Virus record (IMG/VR): IMGVR_UViG_3300047299_000067
Coordinates: 1 to 64,000 of that record
Length of the DNA: 64,000 bases
Source of the DNA: a virus
Reading direction: 5' to 3' (one strand)
This document shows, piece after piece, positions 16,621 through 26,112 of the stretch (positions are counted from its first letter, which is position 1; each line of letters starts with the position of its first letter). Below the pieces are notes generated by a model that had not been told where the DNA came from, made no database searches, and was given only the letters and a program-made list of their open reading frames with translations. The translations under genes were made by a program, and so were the position numbers.

Positions 16621-17568
16621 ATGTCAACTATAGAAATTGACGTACAGCAGTCAATATTAAAACGTAAACAAAAATCGAAAGATATATTTTACGTTGAATA
16701 TAACAAACTGACTAATCGCGTATTAAAAGTTACTAAGGAGAATATCTCTCCTAGCAATACACAGCACGCGATTATGACCACGGAAACATGTTCCGCTATT
16801 ACAAGTTTGTTTAATAGTTCTTTGGCCCTGCATGACTTAACTGTTAATTATAATACACATACAAACTTGGGCAAATTAGTAATCATCGAGCAGGTAAATC
16901 CCGAAGCTAATAATTTAACTATAGCAGAAAATAACAGTATAAATTTTATAGAAATATTCCCCGATACGGTTTGTAAGAGATTAGAAGTTACATTTGATCC
17001 TGAAAAATTTAAGCAAGCATTAACAGTAGATAATAATTTAGCACATAGACTAGAGCAGATGCCCGAATGGTTTGAAATTATTGCAGCAGACAAGTATGAA
17101 AAAAGTAAATTACTAGGGATGTTTGCATTTAATACTAAAGATCTGTTTACTAGCTTATCTACATCGGTATACGCACCATGGTTACCTGATACAGGAATAC
17201 ACGATATAGATTTTTTATATTCTAACCAATCTATTAATGTTTCTATTTTAACACAACTAGAGCCACATGTAAATGTACCGCACATAAAGCCAGCATTAGT
17301 TTACAAGCAAGACAATAATGTCTTAACAATACAAAACTTATACAAGCATTTGGGTATTTTTAATTTGGACAAGCACATTACGTTATTCATACACAGTGCA
17401 AACAATCCGGAAAAAATATTAGAAACTGTTAGGTTAAATACACACGAATTCGACAACTATGGACAAGTAGAGTGTATTTTGAATACAAGCCAGGCAGTAA
17501 ATATTATTTCGGATTCGAGACACTTACATATAGAAAACGCAAATGCTAACACCTATTACCAATTTTGA
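16621..17568 (+). CDS. Hypothetical protein
   Basis: A 315-residue protein that I do not recognise. It starts immediately after the preceding stop and ends 26 bases inside the next gene, so it belongs to the same transcriptional unit. It is acidic, mixed alpha/beta, with no signal peptide, transmembrane segment, cysteine cluster or nucleotide-binding loop that I can see. An HNVPHIKPALVYK-like central stretch and a beta-rich C-terminus suggest a structural or binding protein rather than a classical enzyme. Confidence 0.45.
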   Translation: MSTIEIDVQQSILKRKQKSKDIFYVEYNKLTNRVLKVTKENISPSNTQHAIMTTETCSAITSLFNSSLALHDLTVNYNTHTNLGKLVIIEQVNPEANNLTIAENNSINFIEIFPDTVCKRLEVTFDPEKFKQALTVDNNLAHRLEQMPEWFEIIAADKYEKSKLLGMFAFNTKDLFTSLSTSVYAPWLPDTGIHDIDFLYSNQSINVSILTQLEPHVNVPHIKPALVYKQDNNVLTIQNLYKHLGIFNLDKHITLFIHSANNPEKILETVRLNTHEFDNYGQVECILNTSQAVNIISDSRHLHIENANANTYYQF

Positions 17569-18514
17569 CATAGTATTCATTAGTTATGATGAACCAAATG
17601 CTGATAAAAACTTCGCAGATTTATTAGAAAAAGCACCGTGGGCAAAACGAGTGCATGGTGTGAAAGGATTTGACGCTGCACACAAAGCCGCTGCAAAGGT
17701 AGCAACTACTGATAGATTCATTACAGTCGATGCCGACAATATTGTTAGAGAAGAATTCTTTAGCATTGAACTAGACATGAGCAAAATTAGCAAGCACGAT
17801 GTTATTAGTTGGGCAGGCAAGAATGTAATCAACGGTTTGGTATATGGCAATGGCGGCATTAAATTATGGCCCAAGCATGTAGTTGAGCAAATGCGAACTC
17901 ACGAAGCAGCCGAAGACCCCAAAGCACAGGTTGACTTTTGCTGGGATATCTATTATTATCAAATGAATAACATTTATTGCGATGTTAGCAATAATGCTAG
18001 TGCGTATCAAGCATTTCGTGCAGGATTTAGAGAAGGTATTAAGTTGTTGTTAGAAGGCGGACAACCAGTCGATCCTAGATTACTTAAACAACGAGTGCAT
18101 GATAGAAATTACAAGCGTATGTTAGTTTGGTCCAGCGTTGGCGCCGACGTAGAAAACGGATTATGGGCCATGTTCGGCACTAGACTGGGTGCATATATGT
18201 CTAACATAGCAAGGGCAGAGTTTGATTTTACCCTAGTTAGAGATTACGATTGGATCGACGGCTTTTGGGCAAACAGCATACAGCCGCAGTTTGCAGGCGC
18301 AGGCACCAAATGTAATGCAACAGGGTGGACATATGATGCTGATTTACTTAAGAAAAAGATTTTTACATTTGGCGAAACATTACGCGGGCAACTAGGATTA
18401 GAGTTAGCAGAGTTAGACAGTAATGGTTCTAAGATGTTTAAAGAAAGTTGGATCAATCCCCCGAGACTCGGTGCACTTGTAAAAGAATCCGAAGTGGATA
18501 ACGGAATAAATTAA
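17543..18514 (+). CDS. Glycosyltransferase-like paralogue (SYDEPNAD family), copy 1
   Basis: A 323-residue member of a family with four copies in this window (others at 32159, 32880 and 33874). Shared motifs in order: VFISYDEPNADKNF (near residue 10), KRVHGVKGFDAAH (near 35), RFITVDADNIV (near 55, a DxD in a strand), and NVINGLVYGNGGIKLW (near 98). The VDAD strand and the GGIKLW loop are compatible with a GT-A nucleotide-sugar fold, but no chemistry has been shown to my knowledge. It is most similar to the 32880 copy, sharing FCWD and the AFRAGFREGIKL segment. It sits just before two radical SAM genes; the other three copies sit just before the next radical SAM group. Confidence 0.5.
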   Translation: MLTPITNFDIVFISYDEPNADKNFADLLEKAPWAKRVHGVKGFDAAHKAAAKVATTDRFITVDADNIVREEFFSIELDMSKISKHDVISWAGKNVINGLVYGNGGIKLWPKHVVEQMRTHEAAEDPKAQVDFCWDIYYYQMNNIYCDVSNNASAYQAFRAGFREGIKLLLEGGQPVDPRLLKQRVHDRNYKRMLVWSSVGADVENGLWAMFGTRLGAYMSNIARAEFDFTLVRDYDWIDGFWANSIQPQFAGAGTKCNATGWTYDADLLKKKIFTFGETLRGQLGLELAELDSNGSKMFKESWINPPRLGALVKESEVDNGIN

Positions 18515-18517
18515 TAT

Positions 18518-19981
18518 ATGACAGAACAAAGTAAACCTGAAGTAAAAGAAGAAGACGGCGCGTTACAAAAAACACGTAATCAAGACTTTTTAGATTACAT
18601 GGATAGAACAATGTCCGGGATAGAATCGCATTTTGACAGTAAGAGTTTTTGCTCGGCTAAGTGGTTGCAAAGCACGACCAATTTACAAACAGGACAAACA
18701 CATAGTTGCCACCATCCGGTGCAACATAAAATTCCTATCGAAGAAGTGCTGTCTAACCCTACGGCTATTCATAATACCAAGCACAAAAAAGAACAACGCA
18801 AATTAATGCTAGAAGGAAAACGTCCTAGCGAATGCCATTATTGCTGGAATATCGAAGACTTGCCGGGAAAGCATTTTAGCGACAGAACATATAAAACAAC
18901 TGATTATATTTGGTCAGTTAACAACTTAAATGATATCGTAGATGCCGGACATAGCGGTGATATTATCCCTACATATTTAGAAGTTAGTTTTGAAAATACA
19001 TGTAATTTTAAATGCATGTATTGTACCCCCGATGTTAGTAGTAAATGGATGGAAGAAGTTGAGCGATTCGGTCCGTATCCGACCGGGCAGGGCGATTTGA
19101 GTTATATTGCTAAAGTGGGGAAAACTCCGATCCCAGTAAGAGAAAATAATCCATACATTGATGCTTTTTGGAAATGGTGGCCGGATTTATATCCTAAACT
19201 TAAAGTGTTTAGAGTTACGGGTGGAGAACCATTGTTAAGCAAAAACATGTGGAGATTGTTTGATTACATTATCGAAAATCCTCGCGATGATTTGAGTTTC
19301 GCCATCAATACCAATATGCAACCGCCAGATGAATTATTGGACAGATTGATTGAAAAGATTAATTTATTAGACGGTAAGTTAAAAAACTTAACGATCTTTA
19401 CTAGCTGCGAAGCTCATGGCGAACAAGCTAATTATATTAGGCACGGCATGAACTATGAAAAATGGTTAGCAAATTGCAGAAAGTTATTATCTAATACCAA
19501 AGTCGATTTAAACATCATGGTAACGTTTAATGGCCTTAGTGTGTTTTCGTTTAAAGACTTCTTAAAAGATGTATGGACATTACGAACAGAGTTTAACGAA
19601 GATGACGCTCACAATAGAATTCCTATTATGATTTCTTATTTGCGTTGGCCCGATCAACAAGGTATCAAACTTATTCCTAAAATATTTAAAGACAAACACT
19701 TTGCAGAAATAAAAGAGTATGTTATGAATAACATGCGTCAAACAAGTTCTAATAAAGCGGGTAGATTTTATTTAGAAGAATTGGATCAAATTAACCGACT
19801 TATAGAGTACAGTGAAAATACTTTTACTGAAGAAACAACGATTGAATTAAGAAAACATTTTTATAGATTTTTTAATGAATACGACAGACGCAAGGGATTG
19901 GATATTATTAAAACTTTTCCTGAGCTACACGAATATTGGGATTTTTGTAAAAGTCTGTCACGCAGACGCATTGGAGAATAA
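18518..19981 (+). CDS. Radical SAM protein with N-terminal Cys region, subfamily A
   Basis: A 487-residue radical SAM enzyme. Residues 162-169 hold CNFKCMYC, the CX3CX2C loop that binds the catalytic 4Fe-4S cluster and S-adenosylmethionine, and residues 235-238 are the GGEP motif. Ahead of the core are four conserved cysteines (C45, C64, C106, C109), which likely bind an auxiliary cluster or a zinc; this resembles a SPASM/twitch-type region placed before the barrel. The C-terminus has a DRRKGLDIIKTFPEL motif shared with other members here. The gene directly downstream (19982) is a close paralogue, probably a duplication. Substrate unknown: peptide and sugar substrates are both known for SPASM/twitch radical SAM enzymes. 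Confidence 0.88.
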   Translation: MTEQSKPEVKEEDGALQKTRNQDFLDYMDRTMSGIESHFDSKSFCSAKWLQSTTNLQTGQTHSCHHPVQHKIPIEEVLSNPTAIHNTKHKKEQRKLMLEGKRPSECHYCWNIEDLPGKHFSDRTYKTTDYIWSVNNLNDIVDAGHSGDIIPTYLEVSFENTCNFKCMYCTPDVSSKWMEEVERFGPYPTGQGDLSYIAKVGKTPIPVRENNPYIDAFWKWWPDLYPKLKVFRVTGGEPLLSKNMWRLFDYIIENPRDDLSFAINTNMQPPDELLDRLIEKINLLDGKLKNLTIFTSCEAHGEQANYIRHGMNYEKWLANCRKLLSNTKVDLNIMVTFNGLSVFSFKDFLKDVWTLRTEFNEDDAHNRIPIMISYLRWPDQQGIKLIPKIFKDKHFAEIKEYVMNNMRQTSSNKAGRFYLEELDQINRLIEYSENTFTEETTIELRKHFYRFFNEYDRRKGLDIIKTFPELHEYWDFCKSLSRRRIGE

Positions 19982-21523
19982 ATGAAAAGAAATTACGTAG
20001 AGTACAAAGATAAATTTTTAAATCAAATTAGCCCGAGCTTTTGCGGCGCTAAATGGTACAATGCGACAGTGTGGCTCGGTAGTGGTACTACTGCAAGTTG
20101 CCATCACCCACCTGCACACAAAATCCCGCTAGAAGAAATCCAACGCAGCTACAAAGCATTGCACAATACTGAATATAAAAAGATGGTACGTAAGCAAATG
20201 CTTATTGGCGAGCGCCCAACAGAATGCGAATATTGTTGGAAAGTCGAAGACCTCGGCGCTGACAAAATTAGCGACCGAGTGTATAAGAGTATCATTTACT
20301 CTGACGAGGCAAATTTACAAGCAAAAGATTTGTTTAAAGAAACTGAAGATGTTGATCTTAAAACATTAGAAATCGCTTTCGATGCTAACTGTAATTTTGC
20401 ATGTAGCTATTGTAATCCAAGTTTTAGCACTAAGTGGATGGAAGACATTAAAACAAACGGCCCTTACCAGAATATGGTTAGTGACGGTGCGGGAGCTTAC
20501 CATCAAGATGGATCGTGGGCGCAACCATATGGTATTAAAAATCAAGGGAATCCGTATGTTGCAGCGTTTATGGAATGGTGGATAAACGATTTGCAACACA
20601 GCTTGCAGGAACTTAGAATCACCGGTGGCGAAGCAACAATGAGCCAGGACTTTTGGCGACTGATGGACTGGTGGGAAAAGAATCCCGAATGTACAGTCAA
20701 TTTAGCAGTTAATAGTAACTTAGGCGCAAAAAAGCAATTAATTGAACGTTTGGCAGAAGTTAGTCATAAAATGAAAAACTTTCATTTATACACTAGTAAT
20801 GAGTCTGTAGGAGCACATGCAGAGTATATTAGAGACGGACTTAAATGGGATACTTGGTTGGAAAATATCGAGTATATGCTTACACACGGCAACTTAAAAG
20901 GTTTGCACGTTATGATGACTCTAAATTCATTGAGCTTGTTTAGTATGATCGAGTTCATGGATAAGATGCTAGAACTTAGGCAAAAACATTGGTCCAAGAT
21001 GAACAATCAAACAGCAGTTATGAGCTTTAACATACTTCGTTTCCCTAGCTTCATGAGCATAGTGACGTTGCCGCAATCTATTAGAAATGAGTATGCAGAC
21101 AAATTAGAAGCATGGTTAACATCTAGACTAAGCGAAGTTAACAACCTAATACATGAACACGAAAAACAAGGTATCCAGCGTACGATTGCATATATTAGAG
21201 AAGTAGAAGTAGGGCATTATGGAACTAGTAGTATAGAATCGAGAGAACGCGATTTTAAAACATTTTATATGCAATATGATGTTCGTCGTAAGAAAAATTT
21301 TACACAAACGTTTCCCGAACTAGCTGAATGGTATAATGGTATTCCGGTGACTGAAATCGAATCGCTGCAAACATTAATCGAAGGCGACAGCACCAAAAAC
21401 TGGAAGCATGTTTCGGAATTGCATTTGCGAGCCGCCAAGGAAGGCTGGGTACTCAATAAACAGCAGTCTAATCCGGGTTCCCAAGATTACAAACCTACTA
21501 AAAAGAGACTGTGGGATATTTAA
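19982..21523 (+). CDS. Radical SAM protein, subfamily A, tandem paralogue
   Basis: A 513-residue paralogue of the gene at 18518, starting on the base after its stop. It has CNFACSYC at 137-144 (CX3CX2C), the N-terminal cysteines C21, C40 (within SCHHP), C82 and C85 (ECEYC), and RITGGEATMS in place of GGEP. The C-terminal FTQTFPELAEW motif follows VRRKKN as in the neighbour. It has an extra C-terminal tail of about 50 charged residues. Tandem placement and shared architecture suggest that the two act on the same or successive substrates, possibly as a heterodimer (inference). Confidence 0.88.
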   Translation: MKRNYVEYKDKFLNQISPSFCGAKWYNATVWLGSGTTASCHHPPAHKIPLEEIQRSYKALHNTEYKKMVRKQMLIGERPTECEYCWKVEDLGADKISDRVYKSIIYSDEANLQAKDLFKETEDVDLKTLEIAFDANCNFACSYCNPSFSTKWMEDIKTNGPYQNMVSDGAGAYHQDGSWAQPYGIKNQGNPYVAAFMEWWINDLQHSLQELRITGGEATMSQDFWRLMDWWEKNPECTVNLAVNSNLGAKKQLIERLAEVSHKMKNFHLYTSNESVGAHAEYIRDGLKWDTWLENIEYMLTHGNLKGLHVMMTLNSLSLFSMIEFMDKMLELRQKHWSKMNNQTAVMSFNILRFPSFMSIVTLPQSIRNEYADKLEAWLTSRLSEVNNLIHEHEKQGIQRTIAYIREVEVGHYGTSSIESRERDFKTFYMQYDVRRKKNFTQTFPELAEWYNGIPVTEIESLQTLIEGDSTKNWKHVSELHLRAAKEGWVLNKQQSNPGSQDYKPTKKRLWDI

Positions 21524-22197
21524 TGAAAAAGATAGCGGTTAATATAGTAGATGAAATAAATTTACACGAAGCGCATGACAATGTTATTAACTTCTTGTAT
21601 TCTACTCGCGACGAATATTTTCGAGATTTAGAACAAAACAATATTAAGATCGACTATTATATTTGCCATCCGCATGTTAAAGAAATTTACACAGGTCCGT
21701 TGTTTGAGAATTCTACAATAACTTCTTCTGTATTAACAAACGAAGAAGTTATGTTTAATAACGTGCATAACGGAACTAATACAGAAATACTCGCCAGGCT
21801 TAAAAACTTATTTCGCGTCATGTATAGGTCTTATATTAATTCACAAGCAATTCATCAAAATACAACTAAGCATTTATATGACATGGTTATTAGCTATGAC
21901 AAAAATCATAGCTTGATGTATTTTAAAACTAATAAAAAGAATTTTACACTAGAACAAGATTTTATGTTTATTAACATTATCGAACCTCGTTGGTTAAATG
22001 TTGATTATACATATTACACTTGTGCAACATCTACATTTTTTAAAATAGTAAACTTTTGGAGGTTTTTAAGTATAGTATCGGACCAAACATTTAATATATG
22101 GACGTGGTTAGATGGCAGGATAGATGCCGATCGTTTTATATTCCCAATGTGGTTAAGTAATCAAAATATTAAAGTTAGGAATATTCGTGGACTATAA
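21523..22197 (+). CDS. Hypothetical protein, possibly glycosyltransferase-like
   Basis: A 224-residue protein. A GTG at 21511 is possible, but the ATG at 21523 overlapping the previous TAA by one base matches the coupling used throughout this locus. It begins KKIAVNIVDEINLHE and has DYYICHP and a YDMVISYDKN segment that may be a degenerate form of the RxD strand seen in the next gene. No cysteine cluster or membrane segment. Probably related to the glycosyltransferase-like genes around it, but this is weak. Confidence 0.4.
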   Translation: MKKIAVNIVDEINLHEAHDNVINFLYSTRDEYFRDLEQNNIKIDYYICHPHVKEIYTGPLFENSTITSSVLTNEEVMFNNVHNGTNTEILARLKNLFRVMYRSYINSQAIHQNTTKHLYDMVISYDKNHSLMYFKTNKKNFTLEQDFMFINIIEPRWLNVDYTYYTCATSTFFKIVNFWRFLSIVSDQTFNIWTWLDGRIDADRFIFPMWLSNQNIKVRNIRGL

Positions 22198-23083
22198 AAA
22201 GAAAAGAATAGCGGTATGTTTATACGGACAACCGAGGACAGCGTTATATTGTGCTCCGTGGATTAAAGAATGGTTTAATGTTCCTGCGGGCGCAGAAATA
22301 AACGAATATAAGAAAAACTTTGACATGCACCCGGAGTTTATTTCTAAAGATCCGTGCCAAGTAGAAGTTGATTATTTCTTGCATATTAAGGACTATAACA
22401 TTTACACTAATACCATTGGCGATATAGGCTCGGGACCCGACGACAGCCCTGTTAGAAAAGTAAGCCAGGAGTTTTTGGATGAATTAGTCAAGGTTTATAA
22501 TCCTAAAAAATATCAAGTGTTGTCTCATGAAGAAGAATCATATTTAATACAAGGGCATAGAAATAGTTATAGCGCATTGTTTTATAGTATTAGTTCTGCA
22601 ATGAGGCTAAAGCGAGAATATGAAATAGAAACCGGGATAACTTATGATTATTGTTTTGCACACAGATATGACGGTATCACTGGACCAGATATAAATTCGT
22701 TTAAAAAACGTATCACCGGCCCAGGATTTCCCCCGATGGCAGTGTTGGCACTGGGCGAAATGTTTCGTTGGAAATGGGAACAATGGCGGCTAGGACCAAA
22801 CGATGTGTTTTTGGGCGGCGATAATTTAGCAATGGAAATGTTATTAGCAGATACTAGTAGAATTTATACATCCGATGATTTATTCATGTGTAACGACGAT
22901 ATTGGCGGCCCTAACGTAATATTAGGGCGCAGCTTTAGTAATTCGAATATTAAGTTAGAAACAGACCCGAATATTCATTGTGCTATTGTTAGACACAGTG
23001 CAGATTTAACAATTCCAGTTTTAGAAAGTTGGCAATATCATCAAAATTTCTGGTTAAGTAATCACAAATCAACATTATTATGA
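22187..23083 (+). CDS. Glycosyltransferase-like protein (YGQPR / RxD type)
   Basis: A 298-residue protein starting at GTG (22187) with an AGGA Shine-Dalgarno; no earlier ATG is available in frame and the next Met would remove the conserved N-terminus (RIAVCLYGQPRTA). A strand with YDYCFAHRYDGITG near residue 160 matches the RxD motif that occurs in a loose family of bacterial and phage sugar-transfer-like proteins. A large middle region is rich in Tyr and Trp. It overlaps the previous gene by 11 bases and the following SGNH gene by 4. The function is inferred from motif style and neighbours only. Confidence 0.42.
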   Translation: MDYKKKRIAVCLYGQPRTALYCAPWIKEWFNVPAGAEINEYKKNFDMHPEFISKDPCQVEVDYFLHIKDYNIYTNTIGDIGSGPDDSPVRKVSQEFLDELVKVYNPKKYQVLSHEEESYLIQGHRNSYSALFYSISSAMRLKREYEIETGITYDYCFAHRYDGITGPDINSFKKRITGPGFPPMAVLALGEMFRWKWEQWRLGPNDVFLGGDNLAMEMLLADTSRIYTSDDLFMCNDDIGGPNVILGRSFSNSNIKLETDPNIHCAIVRHSADLTIPVLESWQYHQNFWLSNHKSTLL

Positions 23084-23949
23084 AAAGACAATTAATATGC
23101 AATGGCGATAGTTGGGTCTTCGGCAGCGAAATAGTAGATCCAGAATTAGCAAAACAATATCCTGTGGATGTGCATGTAGGAAATTATGATCATAAAAAAG
23201 AAAATGATCATTATAGACTACCTAGAATATTCCCCACAAAACTAGCCGACAAATTAAATGCAGATGCAATAAATTTAAGTTGGCCGGCAGACGACAACCA
23301 GAGCATTTGCAATAGAACAATAGAGTTTATAACAAAAAATTATATTAACACAGGTTTGGGAGTTGATCATTTATTTGTTGTAATAGGGTGGTCAAGCCCC
23401 GAGCGAGTTAGATTTTGGTACAAGGACGACGAACGCAATCAAAAGTTTATTATATGGCCGAGTTTAGAATGGTTTGACACACCAGCCCAGGAAAAGTTTT
23501 GGCGTTTATATGTTGCATATATGTGGAATAAAGAAGAATTTATTCCTAGGTATGTAGACACTGTTCTACGATTTCAAAACTTTTGCAACGAACACGGTAT
23601 AAAGTTTGTTATGTTTAATGCATTTTATCAAGGACAGGGTAGTGGATGCAGTCATGCTATAGAACATGATTTTAATGTAGAACAAGAATTAACACAACTT
23701 GCAGTAGAAGGATATGATTATTCTATTAACAACGTTAGACAGCAAGGAGTTTCTTTTTCTGCCAAGCATGCATGGGCGACTGTAGATAAAGTTAGATACT
23801 ATAATAAAGACGCAGAAAAGAATTCGTTTAGAACGTTTATAACAGATAACCTAGAAAAGCCTTTACAAGGCTGGCACCCGAGCGAACTCGGGCATTCTAT
23901 ATGGGCAGATGAATTGCTTAGATATATAAATGAAAACAATTTATTATGA
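23080..23949 (+). CDS. SGNH/GDSL-type hydrolase or acyltransferase, copy 1
   Basis: A 289-residue protein with ICNGDSW at residues 6-12 (block I, catalytic Ser11) and HPSELGH at 266-272 near the C-terminus (block V, catalytic His). This is the SGNH fold used for ester hydrolysis or for O-acylation/deacylation of glycans. There is no signal peptide, so it acts inside the cell. It is first of four SGNH-type genes within 4 kb (others at 23946, 24800, 26085), all sharing the HxxxxGH ending. In a sugar locus the simplest role is trimming or adding acyl groups on a glycan or its precursor. Confidence 0.65.
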   Translation: MKRQLICNGDSWVFGSEIVDPELAKQYPVDVHVGNYDHKKENDHYRLPRIFPTKLADKLNADAINLSWPADDNQSICNRTIEFITKNYINTGLGVDHLFVVIGWSSPERVRFWYKDDERNQKFIIWPSLEWFDTPAQEKFWRLYVAYMWNKEEFIPRYVDTVLRFQNFCNEHGIKFVMFNAFYQGQGSGCSHAIEHDFNVEQELTQLAVEGYDYSINNVRQQGVSFSAKHAWATVDKVRYYNKDAEKNSFRTFITDNLEKPLQGWHPSELGHSIWADELLRYINENNLL

Positions 23950-24803
23950 TTTCTCAGATTTATACAAACGGATGTTCTTGGACAGAAGGACATTTTTTAC
24001 ACGAAGACCCAGTTGTTAGCCAGTATGTAATTGACGCTGGATATAAAATACAACGCAATAAAGAAATTGATTTTTTAGAAATTGCTAATCCTAACGGACA
24101 AGGACTAGAGTATCCTTACAGATTTATATATGATAAATTTAATTGGGCAGGACATGTTGCAAAACATGTTGATGCTAAATTAATCAACGACGGCCTCGGC
24201 GCTGCCAGCAATAGCCGTATGATTAGAACAACTCTAGACTTTATCAATAATTCAAGCCAGGAAGATTTAGAATCTACATTAGTTATTTTACAATGGACTT
24301 TATTAGAACGCGACGAACTATTTTTAAATGACGGAGAATCTAATGCACAATGGGTTAGATTTAACCCAACCCAACGATTTAGTGATTTAGAACGATGTTT
24401 TGCTCCTGGGTTTGTTAATATAGTAGATAAATTTTGGGAATTACACACAGCTTATATACACAATTTTGAGCATAAATTAATGAAATATTTCCAGGACATT
24501 TATTTGATGCACAATTTATTAAAGGCTAAAAATATCAAGCACTATTTTTTTAATGCGTTTCCCATTGGCTTTGGCGCTCCGGAAACGTTTAATTTAGATT
24601 TTTCTAAATGGTTTGACATTTACGCAAAAGAAATAGAACCCACGGCATTAAATTGTTTCGATACTTTTAGTGAATTTGTTTACAATACACAATCAGAAAC
24701 TAATCAAACTTTAATAATTTCCGACGGACATCCTAATGCACTAGGACATAAACTATGGGCGGATCATATTATTGCAGATATGACGGCAAAGAACATTATA
24801 TGA
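23946..24803 (+). CDS. SGNH-type hydrolase-like protein, copy 2 (GCS variant)
   Basis: A 285-residue paralogue of the preceding gene, coupled by ATGA overlap. Block I reads YTNGCSW (residues 6-12), so the usual Asp before the catalytic Ser is Cys, and the C-terminal block is HPNALGH (262-268). A block with RDELFLNDGE and an AAIHN-like middle is shared with copy 1. The Asp-to-Cys change does not remove the catalytic Ser, so activity is plausible. Confidence 0.6.
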   Translation: MISQIYTNGCSWTEGHFLHEDPVVSQYVIDAGYKIQRNKEIDFLEIANPNGQGLEYPYRFIYDKFNWAGHVAKHVDAKLINDGLGAASNSRMIRTTLDFINNSSQEDLESTLVILQWTLLERDELFLNDGESNAQWVRFNPTQRFSDLERCFAPGFVNIVDKFWELHTAYIHNFEHKLMKYFQDIYLMHNLLKAKNIKHYFFNAFPIGFGAPETFNLDFSKWFDIYAKEIEPTALNCFDTFSEFVYNTQSETNQTLIISDGHPNALGHKLWADHIIADMTAKNII

Positions 24804-25420
24804 ATAAGCTGTGGATATATGGATGTAGCTTTAGCGAACCGTTTGGGTTTGAACAAACTGGTCCTGTTTTTGATGTAAATGGTTATAGAAATATCAAAGT
24901 GCCATACTGGGGCACTCACTTGGCCGAAAAATTAAATTTAACGTGTATAACGAGAAGTTTAGCAGGCGTGGGGTGGAACTATATTACTTTTCAAATCGAA
25001 CAAGATGTAAGATCTTGGAGCAAAGACGATATAATTATAATAAGCCCTAGCTTTTTAAGTCGTGTGAATATTATGGAATTTACAAATGGTTCCACTAGAG
25101 ATGAATTAATTGGGTTTTATAAATCATGGGATGAAATAGCCAAGTATAATAAAACTCGTTGGCGTAATACTATTTTAAATTATCAATACCTCGGATATAA
25201 TGTTTATACATGGCTAGTCGAACATGTCGACGAATTGCCTCCTAAAACAATATTTGCCTCCGATAATGAAGCTAATTGGTATAATTGGATGACACGGCAT
25301 TATGAATACTGGACAAGTTTGCCGGGTATTGTTTATCCCGACGGTGATTGGCACTTTAATGCACGAGGGCATGTTGCAGTAGCTGATAGAATGTACGAAG
25401 TAATATGCAAACAGCAGTGA
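24800..25420 (+). CDS. SGNH-type hydrolase-like protein, copy 3 (GCS variant)
   Basis: A 206-residue protein starting at ATG 24800 with ATGA overlap to the previous gene; a longer frame from 24755 is rejected because it adds 15 residues of overlap without family motifs. Block I is YGCSFSE (Ser10), block V is HFNARGH (185-191). It is shorter than its two upstream paralogues. The IIISPSFLSR segment around residue 75 corresponds to the block III strand. No export signal. Confidence 0.6.
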   Translation: MNKLWIYGCSFSEPFGFEQTGPVFDVNGYRNIKVPYWGTHLAEKLNLTCITRSLAGVGWNYITFQIEQDVRSWSKDDIIIISPSFLSRVNIMEFTNGSTRDELIGFYKSWDEIAKYNKTRWRNTILNYQYLGYNVYTWLVEHVDELPPKTIFASDNEANWYNWMTRHYEYWTSLPGIVYPDGDWHFNARGHVAVADRMYEVICKQQ

Positions 25421-26112
25421 TAATAAGCGGCATCGTTAGGGAAATGGACAACGCTATTAACACGTGGTTCTTTCCCGGAGATTATTTTTTATTTGCACAA
25501 AAAGAATATCAAAGACCGAGAAGCGATATAGTCGAACACAATATTCTATCTAGTTTAACAAATCATCTTCATAAATTTCAGTCTATATCGTTAGTAAGTA
25601 GATTAGACAATATACATCCGACACTTAATATGGCATGGAAATGGAAAGTAGCATTTCATCATTTGCAACCTTATATTAAACAACATAATTACACCCAATT
25701 TATTATAACTCGACCGGACTTTTATTTTTTAAAGTATAAAGACTGGGATTTGATTTGCACAGAACCCGATACACTATATTCTACTTCGATAATGGTATTA
25801 GACTCTATGGGGATGAAATTTGTAAACGACAGTTGCATGGCATGCAATTATGCAGTGTTTGAAAAATTATCGAAATTTTACGACTATTATGCAGATAAAG
25901 CAGCAACTCTTAATATCCATGTTCATTTATCAAATTATTTAGAAAATAATAACATTACGGTCAATGACAAGTTGTTAGAATATTCGCATTCTTTCCCGCT
26001 GCGATCGAACACAAGAGAAATGTTCACAGGCGGAGTTTTAGATAATAAATACTCAGTTAATGATTTAATTACAAAAGGACAACAATGGAACAGTGGCGAC
26101 CAAAACGATTAA
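25405..26112 (+). CDS. Glycosyltransferase-like protein (RxD type), second copy
   Basis: A 235-residue protein starting 16 bases inside the preceding gene. It opens with AVIISGIVREMDNAI and carries FIITRPDFYFL near residue 100, the RPDxxF strand of the same loose family as the gene at 22187. The end overlaps the fourth SGNH gene by 28 bases. The alternating order of RxD-type and SGNH-type genes suggests that they work on one product. Assignment is tentative. Confidence 0.42.
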   Translation: MQTAVIISGIVREMDNAINTWFFPGDYFLFAQKEYQRPRSDIVEHNILSSLTNHLHKFQSISLVSRLDNIHPTLNMAWKWKVAFHHLQPYIKQHNYTQFIITRPDFYFLKYKDWDLICTEPDTLYSTSIMVLDSMGMKFVNDSCMACNYAVFEKLSKFYDYYADKAATLNIHVHLSNYLENNNITVNDKLLEYSHSFPLRSNTREMFTGGVLDNKYSVNDLITKGQQWNSGDQND